DNA from: Hallerella sp964587155
GTDB lineage: Bacteria > Fibrobacterota > Fibrobacteria > Fibrobacterales > Fibrobacteraceae
DNA: 64,000 nt
Assembly: GCA_964587155.1 (NCBI GenBank)
Contig: CAZPKF010000010.1
Coordinates: 1-64,000, forward strand
Reading direction: 5' to 3'
Numbering within the stretch: the first letter of the stretch is position 1; each line of letters starts with the position of its first letter. The position numbers were made by a program, and so were the translations under genes. Of this stretch, positions 1-8,074 are shown piece after piece. The notes under the pieces were generated by a model. It did no database searches and was not told the origin of the DNA. It worked only from the letters and a program-made list of their open reading frames with translations.

Positions 1-133
1 TTTCTTCATAAAACCACCCGTTGTATGTTCTTGTTATAAATTTAAAACATTTGCGAACATTGAGGGGCCGTCCGCTACCGAAAAACTTATCTATCAAATC
101 GCCCATTTAGGCATCCGGTTCCCGGTTTTCAGT

Positions 134-985
134 TTAAACTCCCAACGAAAGCCAATTCCGCATTCCTAATTCCTCCATCCCAAGCGCAAACCCCGCCGGG
201 AGAGCGGAAAAGCCGAAATCGTCCGTGCCGTTGCCATCGCCCTCCCAACCACTTGTCGACTTCAGTTTTAAACCGGCGATTGCTTCGCCGCCCGCGGCGT
301 CGCTCAGGGTTCTAAACTCCGTCGTGTCGGGAAGGTGCCAGCCAGCGGGGCAGGCCGTTCGGGCAGCATTCCACGTGTAAAGCCTGCCGGACTTTGCGCA
401 ATTGGATTCGTTATCACCGTAGCAGTCACTGTCAGCCGTTGCGTAGTTCAGGCTTTGCGCCATCTAGGTCTGCGAGCCGATTTGAATTGTGCGGAACCTG
501 TTTGTCGCGAGAAAATTCTCCTCCGCAGAGCGCGACAATTTCATTTTTTGAGCCGTCGTTGCTGCAAAAGCTTTTCGCCGGGTCGTAAGGTTCCGTTCCG
601 CACACCGCCTTGTAAAGCGTCGCCGTGTCCGTGGCGCATATCACTTTCACGGAGCCGTTCCCGTCGTCCGAAAGGGTGCAGTTTTCCGCGTTTGCACCCG
701 GAACGCCGGAATCCCCTTTTGTGCCATGCAAAATGACGCCCACGGAATCATTGCCACAAAGGATTTTATATCCGGATTCGTTTGCGAGGGCTTTTCACAG
801 TGCTGCTTTCGCCGTACAAACCGACCAGAGTGTCGCGGATGATGAGGGTGTCCCTGAAAATAAGCGAGTCCTTCAAAACGACCGTATCGATGTTTGAAAG
901 TACGACCGTGTCTGCGGAAGATGCACCGTGGAGAGGCGTCCAAGCCTTTCCTGTGCAAATGTAGACAGCGCCTGAATCGATTCAT
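134..985 (-). pseudogene. Decayed FISUMP-domain protein
   Basis: This is a remnant of a Fibrobacter succinogenes major paralogous domain protein, paralogous to the gene at 11746-13738. Its pieces, in order, read DSGAVYICTGKAW, then SGYKILCGNDSVGVILHG, then CTLSDDGNGS and DPAKSF, then MAQSLNY and CPAGWHLP. They lie in different frames. I see a frame change near 795, a second near 490 between DKQV and RTIQIG, an in-frame TAG at about 465 where the family has the Trp of QTWMAQ, and loss of frame after PAGF near 170, so the C-terminal part is missing. The N-terminus also lacks a start and signal peptide. With at least four lesions this cannot be one sequencing error. The intact family members are probably surface or secreted proteins of unknown role. 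Confidence 0.8.
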
Positions 986-1049
986 CTTGAACTCCTGTAA
1001 AAAACGCAGAATCCGAATTTCGAATTTTAGAATAACAAAAATTCAAGAA

Positions 1050-1136
1050 GTAAAAAATATTTCGCCAAAACGGTTTTCTGTTGCCGTCCAGACCGTGCAA
1101 AATTCAACACAACAGCAGAAAAGGCTTTCCGTGTGA
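1050..1136 (-). repeat. Dispersed intergenic repeat, copy D
   Basis: Minus-strand copy of a repeat of about 75-85 bp that also occurs at 23687, 31160 and 35401. Shared blocks are CTTTTCTG, then TTGAATTTTGCACGG, then CCGTTTT exactly 50 bases after the first block. It lies between the FISUMP pseudogene and the 3' end of hisA. Confidence 0.7.
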
Positions 1137-1220
1137 AATCCCATCAAGAAATATTCTATTCCCTAGTCCCTCATTCCTAATTACATATAGATTTCCCCAG
1201 CAAGAAAGTTCGGGATAACG

Positions 1221-1991
1221 CTACAAAAGGAGATTTTTCTTATTGAATTCCACGCATTCTTCATAACGCGTGCCGGTCCCACCGAAGATGTCCAACGAAC
1301 TCCCAATAGTCAAATCCACTTTTCCCCCAGAAATTTCCCGGCAGCGCTTCAAATCGCCGATGTTTTTCGCCCCGCCCGCATAAGTCACCGGAATAGGACT
1401 TTCTGCGGCAAGAAAACGCACAAGTGGCTCGTCCATTCCTTTTTCAAGCCCTTCGACATCGGCCGCATGGACAAGAAATTCATCACAATACAAAGCCAGT
1501 TCCCGCAACAAAGATGTGTTGACTTCGGAATCTGTCACCGTTTGCCAGCGGTTAGTCGCCACGTTCCAAGAGTTCGCCGTTTTTCGGCAACTTAAATCCA
1601 AAACAAGGCGTTCTTTGCCCACCGTTTGAGAAAGCACTTTGACTTTTTCCATATCAAGGCGCGCCCCGTCAAAAATCCAACTGGTGACAATGACGTGGCT
1701 AGCTCCGGCGTCAAGAAATTCGCGGGCATTGTCCGGCCGGATTCCGCCGCCTATCTGAAGCCCGCCGGGATAAGCCGAAAGAGCCTCCTTCGCCGCTTCG
1801 GCGCAACCCTTTCCGAGCATGATGACGTGACCGCCGACCAAACCGTCGCGCTTGTAAAGATTCGCAAAATACGCAGGAGAGTTGTCACTTGTAAAATGAG
1901 TCAGCGGCGTTTCGCTGTCGGAAAGCGTTCCTCCGACAATTTGCTTTACTTTTCCTTGGTGAATGTCGATACACGGGCGAAATTTTGTCAT
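1221..1991 (-). CDS. hisA: HisA, eukaryotic-type ProFAR isomerase
   Basis: Phosphoribosylformimino-5-aminoimidazole carboxamide ribotide isomerase of histidine biosynthesis, 256 residues, a cytoplasmic TIM barrel. The sequence follows the fungal and plant HIS6 type rather than the usual bacterial HisA. Shared stretches are CIDIHQGKVKQIVGGTL at the N-terminus, VIVTSW, LDLSCRK, WQT, HAADVEG, YAGGAK and KVDLTIGSSLDIFGG near the C-terminus. The early Asp of CIDIH and the Asp of HAADVEG fit the catalytic acid positions. It is the last gene of the minus-strand run from rnc, starting two bases after the stop of the lipocalin-like gene. No other his gene is in the window. Confidence 0.9.
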   Translation of the reverse strand: MTKFRPCIDIHQGKVKQIVGGTLSDSETPLTHFTSDNSPAYFANLYKRDGLVGGHVIMLGKGCAEAAKEALSAYPGGLQIGGGIRPDNAREFLDAGASHVIVTSWIFDGARLDMEKVKVLSQTVGKERLVLDLSCRKTANSWNVATNRWQTVTDSEVNTSLLRELALYCDEFLVHAADVEGLEKGMDEPLVRFLAAESPIPVTYAGGAKNIGDLKRCREISGGKVDLTIGSSLDIFGGTGTRYEECVEFNKKNLLL

Positions 1992-1992
1992 G

Positions 1993-3024
1993 TTAAAATC
2001 CTGTAATGCTCCAGTCTAAAATTTGATCGCCGGATTTGGATCGTCCGCGCCAAAAGAAAATTTCTCCGCCGAGCATCAACTTAGTCGCTTTTTTCGCAAG
2101 CCAACCATCGGTATTCGACAGCATGGAAAATTTCTGTTTGGGTTTCGACATATCGATTTCAAGCGTATCCGGGGCATTTTTCCATGTGATTTTCAATGCG
2201 GACTTGGGGAAGTTTTCCCCGTCATACGTTTTTCCATTTTCAAAAATTTCTTTGGGCAAAAGCGTTTCTGCGCCCGTTTCCGTTCGACGAAGCAAATAAC
2301 CGAACGGGGTGCCGTTTTGGGCGATGGCAATCCGGCCCGCGTAAAAGCCCCGAGTTGCCTCGCTGACGTTGAACGCCCGAATTGCAAGGTCAGTCGCATT
2401 TCCCGATTGCCAAGTATGTTCCAAATAGCCGTAACCCTTGACTTCAATCGTGTCGCCATCATGGGCTATCTTCCCTTTGACGCGGCCATGGGGAATGAGC
2501 ACCGCCACGCCATAATCTTTCCCATCGATTTTCCATTTTCCGTTTCCGGGAATTTTCCCACGGTTCGCACTGGTAAACGTTACATCCAAAAGAAATTTTC
2601 CGAACCCTTCTTTGTTCGCAGAAAAATAAACGCGGTGTCCTTTGCCGGGGAGTCCTTCCATGATGTATTCTTCTTTGATGGAAATTTTATTCTGCTCCCT
2701 GTATTCTTTGTAACGTTCTAGCGGATATTGCCGCCCGATATTTGAATTTTTCCCTTTGAGTCCCACAAACGAAATGTCGCAGCCCATTTTTTTGCCGGAT
2801 GTCGGGATGAGGAGCGAGGCGTAATTGACATAAGCCCGAGTTCCGTTATCAAAGACAAACTGATACGTCCAGGCTTCCGTGGAATTTTCCGATTTCATCA
2901 CCTTGGCAAAAAAATCCGATGCCCCCGCAAACCGGGATTCTGGTTGCGGAAATTCGTCTTTTCCGGCAAACGCCGCAGAAACCGTCAAAAGACAAAATCC
3001 GATGACAACATGAAAATAATTCAT
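1993..3024 (-). CDS. Svf1/CrtC-like exported lipocalin protein
   Basis: 343 residues with a signal peptide (MNYFHVVIGFCLLTVSAAFA) and a beta-rich body. The stretch GYGYLEHTWQSG around residue 200 and the later GFYAGRIAIAQNG resemble the tandem lipocalin-like fold of Svf1, CrtC and AttH proteins, which bind hydrophobic ligands. It should be periplasmic. It lies 34 bases after the ATP-binding gene of an Mla-type lipid transporter and just before hisA, so a role as a periplasmic lipid carrier is possible but inferred only from context. The family call is by motif and layout; exact ligand unknown. Confidence 0.6.
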   Translation of the reverse strand: MNYFHVVIGFCLLTVSAAFAGKDEFPQPESRFAGASDFFAKVMKSENSTEAWTYQFVFDNGTRAYVNYASLLIPTSGKKMGCDISFVGLKGKNSNIGRQYPLERYKEYREQNKISIKEEYIMEGLPGKGHRVYFSANKEGFGKFLLDVTFTSANRGKIPGNGKWKIDGKDYGVAVLIPHGRVKGKIAHDGDTIEVKGYGYLEHTWQSGNATDLAIRAFNVSEATRGFYAGRIAIAQNGTPFGYLLRRTETGAETLLPKEIFENGKTYDGENFPKSALKITWKNAPDTLEIDMSKPKQKFSMLSNTDGWLAKKATKLMLGGEIFFWRGRSKSGDQILDWSITGF

Positions 3025-3058
3025 AAACCCAACATAGAAAATTCAAGTTCCACAAAAA

Positions 3059-3844
3059 TCAGGATTCTTCCGGGTTGATTTTCCGTTTTCCCGTAATGAA
3101 TTGTTTGACAAAGGGATTTGACGTATTCTTGATTTCATCGACTGTGCCCACTTCGATAATCCGTCCCTTGTAAAGCATCGCGATTCGGTCTGCCACCTTG
3201 AACGCGCTGACCATGTCGTGAGTCACCACAACCGAAGTCACGCCCAATTTACTTTGCATGTCCAAAATCAAATCGTTAATGACATCGCTTGTAATGGGGT
3301 CAAGTCCCGTCGTCGGTTCATCATACAAAAGGATTTCCGGATTGAGCGCTATCGCCCGGGCCAAAGCAACGCGTTTCCGCATACCGCCAGAAAGTTCGCT
3401 GGGCATTTTAGTCCGAAATTCCGGGACCAAATTGATGAGTTTTAATTTTTCCGTGACAACTTCTTGAATTTGCCGTTCAGAAAGCTCCGGATGATGTTCC
3501 CGCAAAGCGAATGCGATATTTTCGCCCGTGTCCATGCTGTCAAAAAGTGCGCCGCTTTGAAAAAGCATTCCCATTTTTTTGCGGATAGTCCGCGTATCGA
3601 AAAACTTCGGCGTACTGATAGTCACGCCGTCGACGACAACTTCCCCACCATCCGGCTGCAATAGTCCAATCATGTGCTTGAGAATCACCGATTTTCCGCC
3701 GCCCGATTGTCCGATGATGACCATCGTTTCTCCACGGCGAATATCCAGGTTGACATCAGCCAAAACAGTTTGCACGCCAAAACTTTTCTTCAATCCGCGC
3801 AACTGGATCATAATATCGTTCGAGTCTATTTTTACATTGGGCAT
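3059..3844 (-). CDS. mlaF: MlaF-like phospholipid ABC transporter ATPase
   Basis: ATP-binding subunit, 261 residues, of an MlaFE-type transporter that moves phospholipids between inner and outer membrane. Walker A is GQSGGGKS (45-52), the ABC signature is LSGGMRKRVALARA, Walker B is ILLYDEP followed by TTGLDP, and the switch His is in VVTHDM. These fit the Mla/Ttg2A/Mkl subfamily. It follows the permease mlaE by nine bases. No MCE-domain (MlaD) gene follows; a lipocalin-like gene takes that position instead. Confidence 0.9.
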   Translation of the reverse strand: MPNVKIDSNDIMIQLRGLKKSFGVQTVLADVNLDIRRGETMVIIGQSGGGKSVILKHMIGLLQPDGGEVVVDGVTISTPKFFDTRTIRKKMGMLFQSGALFDSMDTGENIAFALREHHPELSERQIQEVVTEKLKLINLVPEFRTKMPSELSGGMRKRVALARAIALNPEILLYDEPTTGLDPITSDVINDLILDMQSKLGVTSVVVTHDMVSAFKVADRIAMLYKGRIIEVGTVDEIKNTSNPFVKQFITGKRKINPEES

Positions 3845-3853
3845 AAGCGGAAC

Positions 3854-4639
3854 CTATTGGAAAAGGATGGCGTCAACAGCCAGGTCCAAAATCAAAATCA
3901 TAAGGCAACAAGAAACTACACAATCTTTGGTCGCCATTCCCACGCCACGGGCACCCGGAGCCGCATTCACCCCATGGAACCAGCCCAACAGGAAAATGAT
4001 AACGCCAAAGACAAACGATTTGAATACGCCTCCGAAAAGATCCATCGGATTGAAAAGGTATTGCATTCCCGTGTAGAACGTGTAAGAAGATATGTCCAAC
4101 GCCAACACGGCAACGACCCAACCACCAATCAAAGCGAGACAATTTGAAATCACGGTCAGGCACGGAACCATGATGAAAAAGGCGACAAACCGAGGCATTG
4201 CCAAATAACGGTATGGATTCAAGCCCAATACTTCGTGCGCGTCTAATTCTTCTTTTTCACGCATCGATGCGATTTCTGCGGCAAGAGCGCTGCCGACACG
4301 GCCGGCAAGCACCAATGCAGTCAAAAGCGGTCCCAATTCGATTAGAACCATTTTGCAAGCGGCAGTTCCCACCCACTTATCGGCAACAAGGCCGCGGAAC
4401 TGGAATGACGCTTGCACAGTCGCAACCATGCCCGTAAAAATAGACGTGACAAAAAGAAGCGGAACCGATGTCACGCCAATGGAAACCATTTGCTTTAAAA
4501 CCAAGCCCCAATTCTGAAATACATGCGGAATTTGTTTGATGGTCAGCCCAAGTACGCAGCACAATTCCCCGACACCAGAAATTCCCGTCACGACAATGCG
4601 ACCGATGAAATTCAATGGGGCAAGAAAGACTTTCAACAT
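3854..4639 (-). CDS. mlaE: MlaE-like phospholipid ABC transporter permease
   Basis: Integral membrane permease of the MlaE/TTG2B family, about 261 residues from the start used here. The typical central segment GPLLTALVLAGRVGSALAAE and the ELDAHEVLGLNPYRYLAMPR stretch are present, with several hydrophobic helices. I chose ATG 4639 (MLKVFLAP) over the upstream ATG because GGAGG lies just before it and this start falls one base after the stop of dnaB, while the longer version would run into dnaB. It pairs with mlaF downstream. Confidence 0.9.
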   Translation of the reverse strand: MLKVFLAPLNFIGRIVVTGISGVGELCCVLGLTIKQIPHVFQNWGLVLKQMVSIGVTSVPLLFVTSIFTGMVATVQASFQFRGLVADKWVGTAACKMVLIELGPLLTALVLAGRVGSALAAEIASMREKEELDAHEVLGLNPYRYLAMPRFVAFFIMVPCLTVISNCLALIGGWVVAVLALDISSYTFYTGMQYLFNPMDLFGGVFKSFVFGVIIFLLGWFHGVNAAPGARGVGMATKDCVVSCCLMILILDLAVDAILFQ

Positions 4640-4640
4640 C

Positions 4641-6053
4641 TCACCCTCCGAAATCGTCAATGGAGAAATCACCCGCACCAGAAGAAATGGAATCGACTTC
4701 TTCTGGAATGTAATTTTCGAATTTCGTATATTGCGGAATCCATGTCAGATCGATATCGGCTGTGGCTCCGTTACGGTGCTTGGCGACAAGAAGTTGTGCC
4801 TTGTTCTTGTCTTCATCTGCATGAGTGCGGTAAAAAGGCCTTTCGATGAACCAAACCATATCCGCATCCTGTTCGATAGAACCCGATTCGCGCAAATCGG
4901 AAAGTTGCGGGCGCGCTTTCCCATTTTTATTGCTATCGGCGCGGTCTTCAGTTTTACGAGAAAGCTGGGCCAACGCGATGACTGGAATTTTCAAATCCTT
5001 CGCCAAGATTTTGAGCCCACGAGAAATGGCTCCAACAGCAACGGCACGGTTTTCTTCTTTTCCCGTTTTCATCAACTGCAAATAGTCCACAATGACCAAA
5101 TCCAAGCCGTTCTTACGTTTTAAGCTGCGGCATTTGGAAAGCAACTCCATGATGCCCAAATCCAAATTGTCGTCAACATATAGTGAATTTGTTTGCATAA
5201 TGCGACTGGCCACACCAGGGAGCTTGGAAAATTCATCTTGGTTCAAATGCCCAGACCGGAATTTGGAAAGTTCGATACCCGCCAGCGAACACAATATACG
5301 CTGCATCAGCTGTTCGGCACCCATTTCCAAACTGAAAAACGCAACGTGCTTCCCATAATTGATGCTCGAATTCGCCGCCAATGTCAAAGCAAAAGCCGAC
5401 TTTCCCATGCCGGGACGCCCTGCCAAAATAATCAGGTCCGAAGGCTGGAGTCCATTTGTCAAACGATCCAAATCCGAAAATCCCGTTGGACACCCAGACA
5501 GGCCATCTTTGCGGTTTTCCAAGGCCTTCAAGACTTCTTGAACGACAACGCTTGCCGGGCGCAGGGAATTTTTCACCTGCTTTTCGGCCAAAGACATTAC
5601 CGCCCCTTCTACTTTCGAAATGATTTCATCCGGTTCCGAGGTGGGATCTTCCGCATCGCGGATGGCTCCGTTTGAAACGGCGATAAGACGGCGCATCACC
5701 GATTTTTTTTGGATGATTTCCGCATGGTACCGGGCATTGGCTCCGCTTGCCACCGATTCTATCAGCTTTAAAAGATATTCCTGTCCGCCGACAGCTTCAA
5801 GGCGATTTTCCTTTTCAAGGGCATTGCTGAGCGTCACCACATCGATGGGCGTATTGAACTGGGAAAGTTTCTGGAGAACTTCCCAAATTATCTTGTGGCG
5901 CTCCTGATAAAAATCATCCGGTTCCAAAAGGGATACAACGTCCGAAAGGACATTCGCATCCTGAATGACTCCGCCAAGCAAGAAGACTTCTGCTTCGGCA
6001 GCTTGTGGAACGCTTCTTCCGCTGTATTCAAAATTCTCTTGTGCCTGATCCAT
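4641..6053 (-). CDS. dnaB: Replicative DNA helicase DnaB
   Basis: Hexameric replicative helicase that unwinds DNA at the fork, 470 residues, the usual length. The N-terminal primase-interacting domain begins with PQAAEAEVFLLGGVI, where most family members have E-A-E-x-S-x-LG. The RecA-like domain has Walker A GRPGMGKSA (212-220), FFSLEM, VIVDYLQLM and LSDLRESGSIEQDADMV. The gene follows the UDG-like gene by 19 bases and ends one base before mlaE, so replication, lipid transport and cofactor genes appear cotranscribed. No intein is visible. Confidence 0.97.
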   Translation of the reverse strand: MDQAQENFEYSGRSVPQAAEAEVFLLGGVIQDANVLSDVVSLLEPDDFYQERHKIIWEVLQKLSQFNTPIDVVTLSNALEKENRLEAVGGQEYLLKLIESVASGANARYHAEIIQKKSVMRRLIAVSNGAIRDAEDPTSEPDEIISKVEGAVMSLAEKQVKNSLRPASVVVQEVLKALENRKDGLSGCPTGFSDLDRLTNGLQPSDLIILAGRPGMGKSAFALTLAANSSINYGKHVAFFSLEMGAEQLMQRILCSLAGIELSKFRSGHLNQDEFSKLPGVASRIMQTNSLYVDDNLDLGIMELLSKCRSLKRKNGLDLVIVDYLQLMKTGKEENRAVAVGAISRGLKILAKDLKIPVIALAQLSRKTEDRADSNKNGKARPQLSDLRESGSIEQDADMVWFIERPFYRTHADEDKNKAQLLVAKHRNGATADIDLTWIPQYTKFENYIPEEVDSISSGAGDFSIDDFGG

Positions 6054-6072
6054 TTAAAACCTTAGTTGGAAT

Positions 6073-6876
6073 TTAACCAAAAAATCCACACTTGGGAATG
6101 TGCATTTTCCAAGTAATCCATTTCAACTGCTTGTTGGAGAACATTTCTTCGGGATCAATGAGGGCAGTGGCAGGAACTTTGGCAAATTCCATCGGAGTTC
6201 CCCCAAAATCGACTACTTTCGCATTTTGTGAAAGGGCCTGTTTCAACAAGCGGTCTCCGAAGAACACCACCGTCTGCGGGCGAATCAGGGAAACTTCCTT
6301 TTCGAGCATTTTTTTGCAAACGATGGCGACTTGGGGCAAAAGGGCACGGGTCACCGGTTTTTTGCAAAAATAAGTCACGCCGATTTCCTGCTGTGCAATT
6401 TTCAAACTTTCAAACATCCGCGCGACCATCTGCCCGACATCGGAATGCGCGTAGCCATTTTCCAGATATTTTTCCTCAGGCGCATAAACAACCAAGAGCA
6501 ACTTGGGATTTGCAAGGTTTCCTTCACCTTCAGAAAGTTTCGCCTTGGCATAAAACTTCTCTGCGGAAATTTGTCTGTAAAAATCCGCCAATGTCGATGC
6601 CGATTCTCCCATCGAAACGCGCGTTGACTTCGCCGATTCCGGGATTACAATTTTCGCCACATCCATTTGGGGCGTTTGAGACGTCGGCGATTCCGCAGGG
6701 CGATTAAAAGTATTTCCACGAGGCGTTTGCAAATTTGGTTGAACAGCAACCGAAGAAACAATCTTTTCGACAACCTTCACCGGAGAAATCGTCCACGGTT
6801 CGTCTAGATAAACCAGCTCTTCGCCGAGGTCTATTTGACCTGTCAAATATTCGGCAAGTTCCGTAAAGTCAGGCAC
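6073..6876 (-). CDS. Degenerate uracil-DNA glycosylase-fold protein
   Basis: 267 residues. After a low-complexity N-terminal 120 residues, the C-terminal half follows the layout of family 4/5 uracil-DNA glycosylases: PKLLLVVYAPEEKYLENGY, then GQMVARMF, then TYFCKKPVTR, then a segment ending LIRPQTVVFFGDRLLKQAL. The catalytic motifs are altered. The usual GEAPG is VYAPE (130-134) and the HPS motif near the C-terminus is replaced by LIDPEEMF; the iron-sulphur cysteine set is not apparent. It is probably inactive as a glycosylase or has another role. It overlaps coaBC by eight bases and precedes dnaB. Confidence 0.6.
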   Translation of the reverse strand: MPDFTELAEYLTGQIDLGEELVYLDEPWTISPVKVVEKIVSSVAVQPNLQTPRGNTFNRPAESPTSQTPQMDVAKIVIPESAKSTRVSMGESASTLADFYRQISAEKFYAKAKLSEGEGNLANPKLLLVVYAPEEKYLENGYAHSDVGQMVARMFESLKIAQQEIGVTYFCKKPVTRALLPQVAIVCKKMLEKEVSLIRPQTVVFFGDRLLKQALSQNAKVVDFGGTPMEFAKVPATALIDPEEMFSNKQLKWITWKMHIPKCGFFG

Positions 6877-8074
6877 TCAAATCCTCCCATTTACGCTGAA
6901 CTGCGAGAACGACTTCGCGGGCAAGTTCCGCTTTGGTGCGCAATTCAAGCGAGGGCACCGGTTTTCCTTTTTCAAGGAGGGCGAATGGAACCCGATCAAA
7001 TCCAAAGCCCGCATTTTTCATCACCGGCGTATTCAACACCAAAAAATCAGCCCCGCTCGCCGAAAGTTTTTCTGCACCGTTTTTCTGTGCATCATCCGTT
7101 TCTAGTCCAAACCCGACAACGACTTGCCGCGGACTCTTTCTTTTGACCGAATCCCGCAAAATATTCGGATTCGGTTCAAGCTCCAAAACAAGCTGATTCC
7201 GGCTGCCCTTAATTTTTGAAGTCGAAACATTCTTTGGACGGTAGTCCGCCACTGCAGCGCAATGCACCAAGGCGTCGACAGTTGGCGCCAAAGACATCAC
7301 GGCATCGTACATTTCCGCCGACGTCCTGATTGGTACATCTATGACACCGAAAGGAACATCTCCGTCCATCGGCCCATGCACAAAGCGGACTTCGCAACCG
7401 GCATCCATAAAAGCCTCAGCCAATTTCGCCGCAGTCTTTCCACTAGAACGGTTCGAAATATAACGCACCGGATCAATGGGTTCTTCTGTCCGCCCAGCCG
7501 TAATCAGCACGGTCTTTCCCTTTTTCAATTCCGGCCGATAGCGTTTCAGCGCCTCTACTATTTTAACCGGTTCTAAAAAGCGGCCCGGACCGCATTCTCC
7601 ACAGGCGAGCTCTCCTACAGGCGACTCCAAAATTTTCGTGTCTGCAAAAGAGCGGAGCTTTTCCAAATTCAATTGAACGGCATGGGAAAGATACATTGCC
7701 GAATTCATCGCCGGAGCAATCCACTTTTCTCCGACAGTCGACATGTAACAAAGGGAAACCGGATCATCCGCAAGGCCATTTGCAAATTTACCAATGGCAT
7801 CCGCCGAAGCGGGAGCCACCAGATACAAATCCGCCCAACGGGGAAAATCAATGTGCTGAAAAGGACGCCCTTCCGGATTACCATCTTGCGTGTAAACCGG
7901 GCACCGGGAAAGCGAAGCAAAAGAAAGCGGAGCGACAAATTTCATCGCAGCTTCAGACATGGCGACCCGAACTTCCGCGCCTTCTTTTTGCAGCAGCCGC
8001 AGCAGTTCGCAAGCTTTGTATGCCGAAATGCTCCCAGTCACGCCCAACAGAATTTTTTTGCCGGAAAGATTCAT
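6869..8074 (-). CDS. coaBC: Bifunctional CoaBC (4'-phosphopantothenoylcysteine synthesis)
   Basis: 401 residues, full length. The N-terminal flavin-dependent decarboxylase (CoaC) half has ILLGVTGSISAYKACELLR, the active-site-type FPRWADLYLVAPASA region and PAMNSAMY; the C-terminal synthetase (CoaB) half begins LKKGKTVLITAGRTEEPIDPVRYISNRSSG and contains DYRPKN. It condenses phosphopantothenate with cysteine and decarboxylates the product for coenzyme A synthesis in the cytoplasm. Its start overlaps the stop of the TrxB-like gene by four bases, implying translational coupling. Confidence 0.95.
   Translation of the reverse strand: MNLSGKKILLGVTGSISAYKACELLRLLQKEGAEVRVAMSEAAMKFVAPLSFASLSRCPVYTQDGNPEGRPFQHIDFPRWADLYLVAPASADAIGKFANGLADDPVSLCYMSTVGEKWIAPAMNSAMYLSHAVQLNLEKLRSFADTKILESPVGELACGECGPGRFLEPVKIVEALKRYRPELKKGKTVLITAGRTEEPIDPVRYISNRSSGKTAAKLAEAFMDAGCEVRFVHGPMDGDVPFGVIDVPIRTSAEMYDAVMSLAPTVDALVHCAAVADYRPKNVSTSKIKGSRNQLVLELEPNPNILRDSVKRKSPRQVVVGFGLETDDAQKNGAEKLSASGADFLVLNTPVMKNAGFGFDRVPFALLEKGKPVPSLELRTKAELAREVVLAVQRKWEDLSA

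Noticed and set aside
161..1182. Transposon bounded by the 11-base repeats CATTCCTAATT
   Set aside because: No transposase, inverted ends or other element features lie between the repeats; chance is sufficient.
2023..2721. Open frame of 232 residues antisense to the lipocalin-like gene
   Set aside because: The minus-strand gene has a signal peptide, family motifs and operon context; the plus frame has none.
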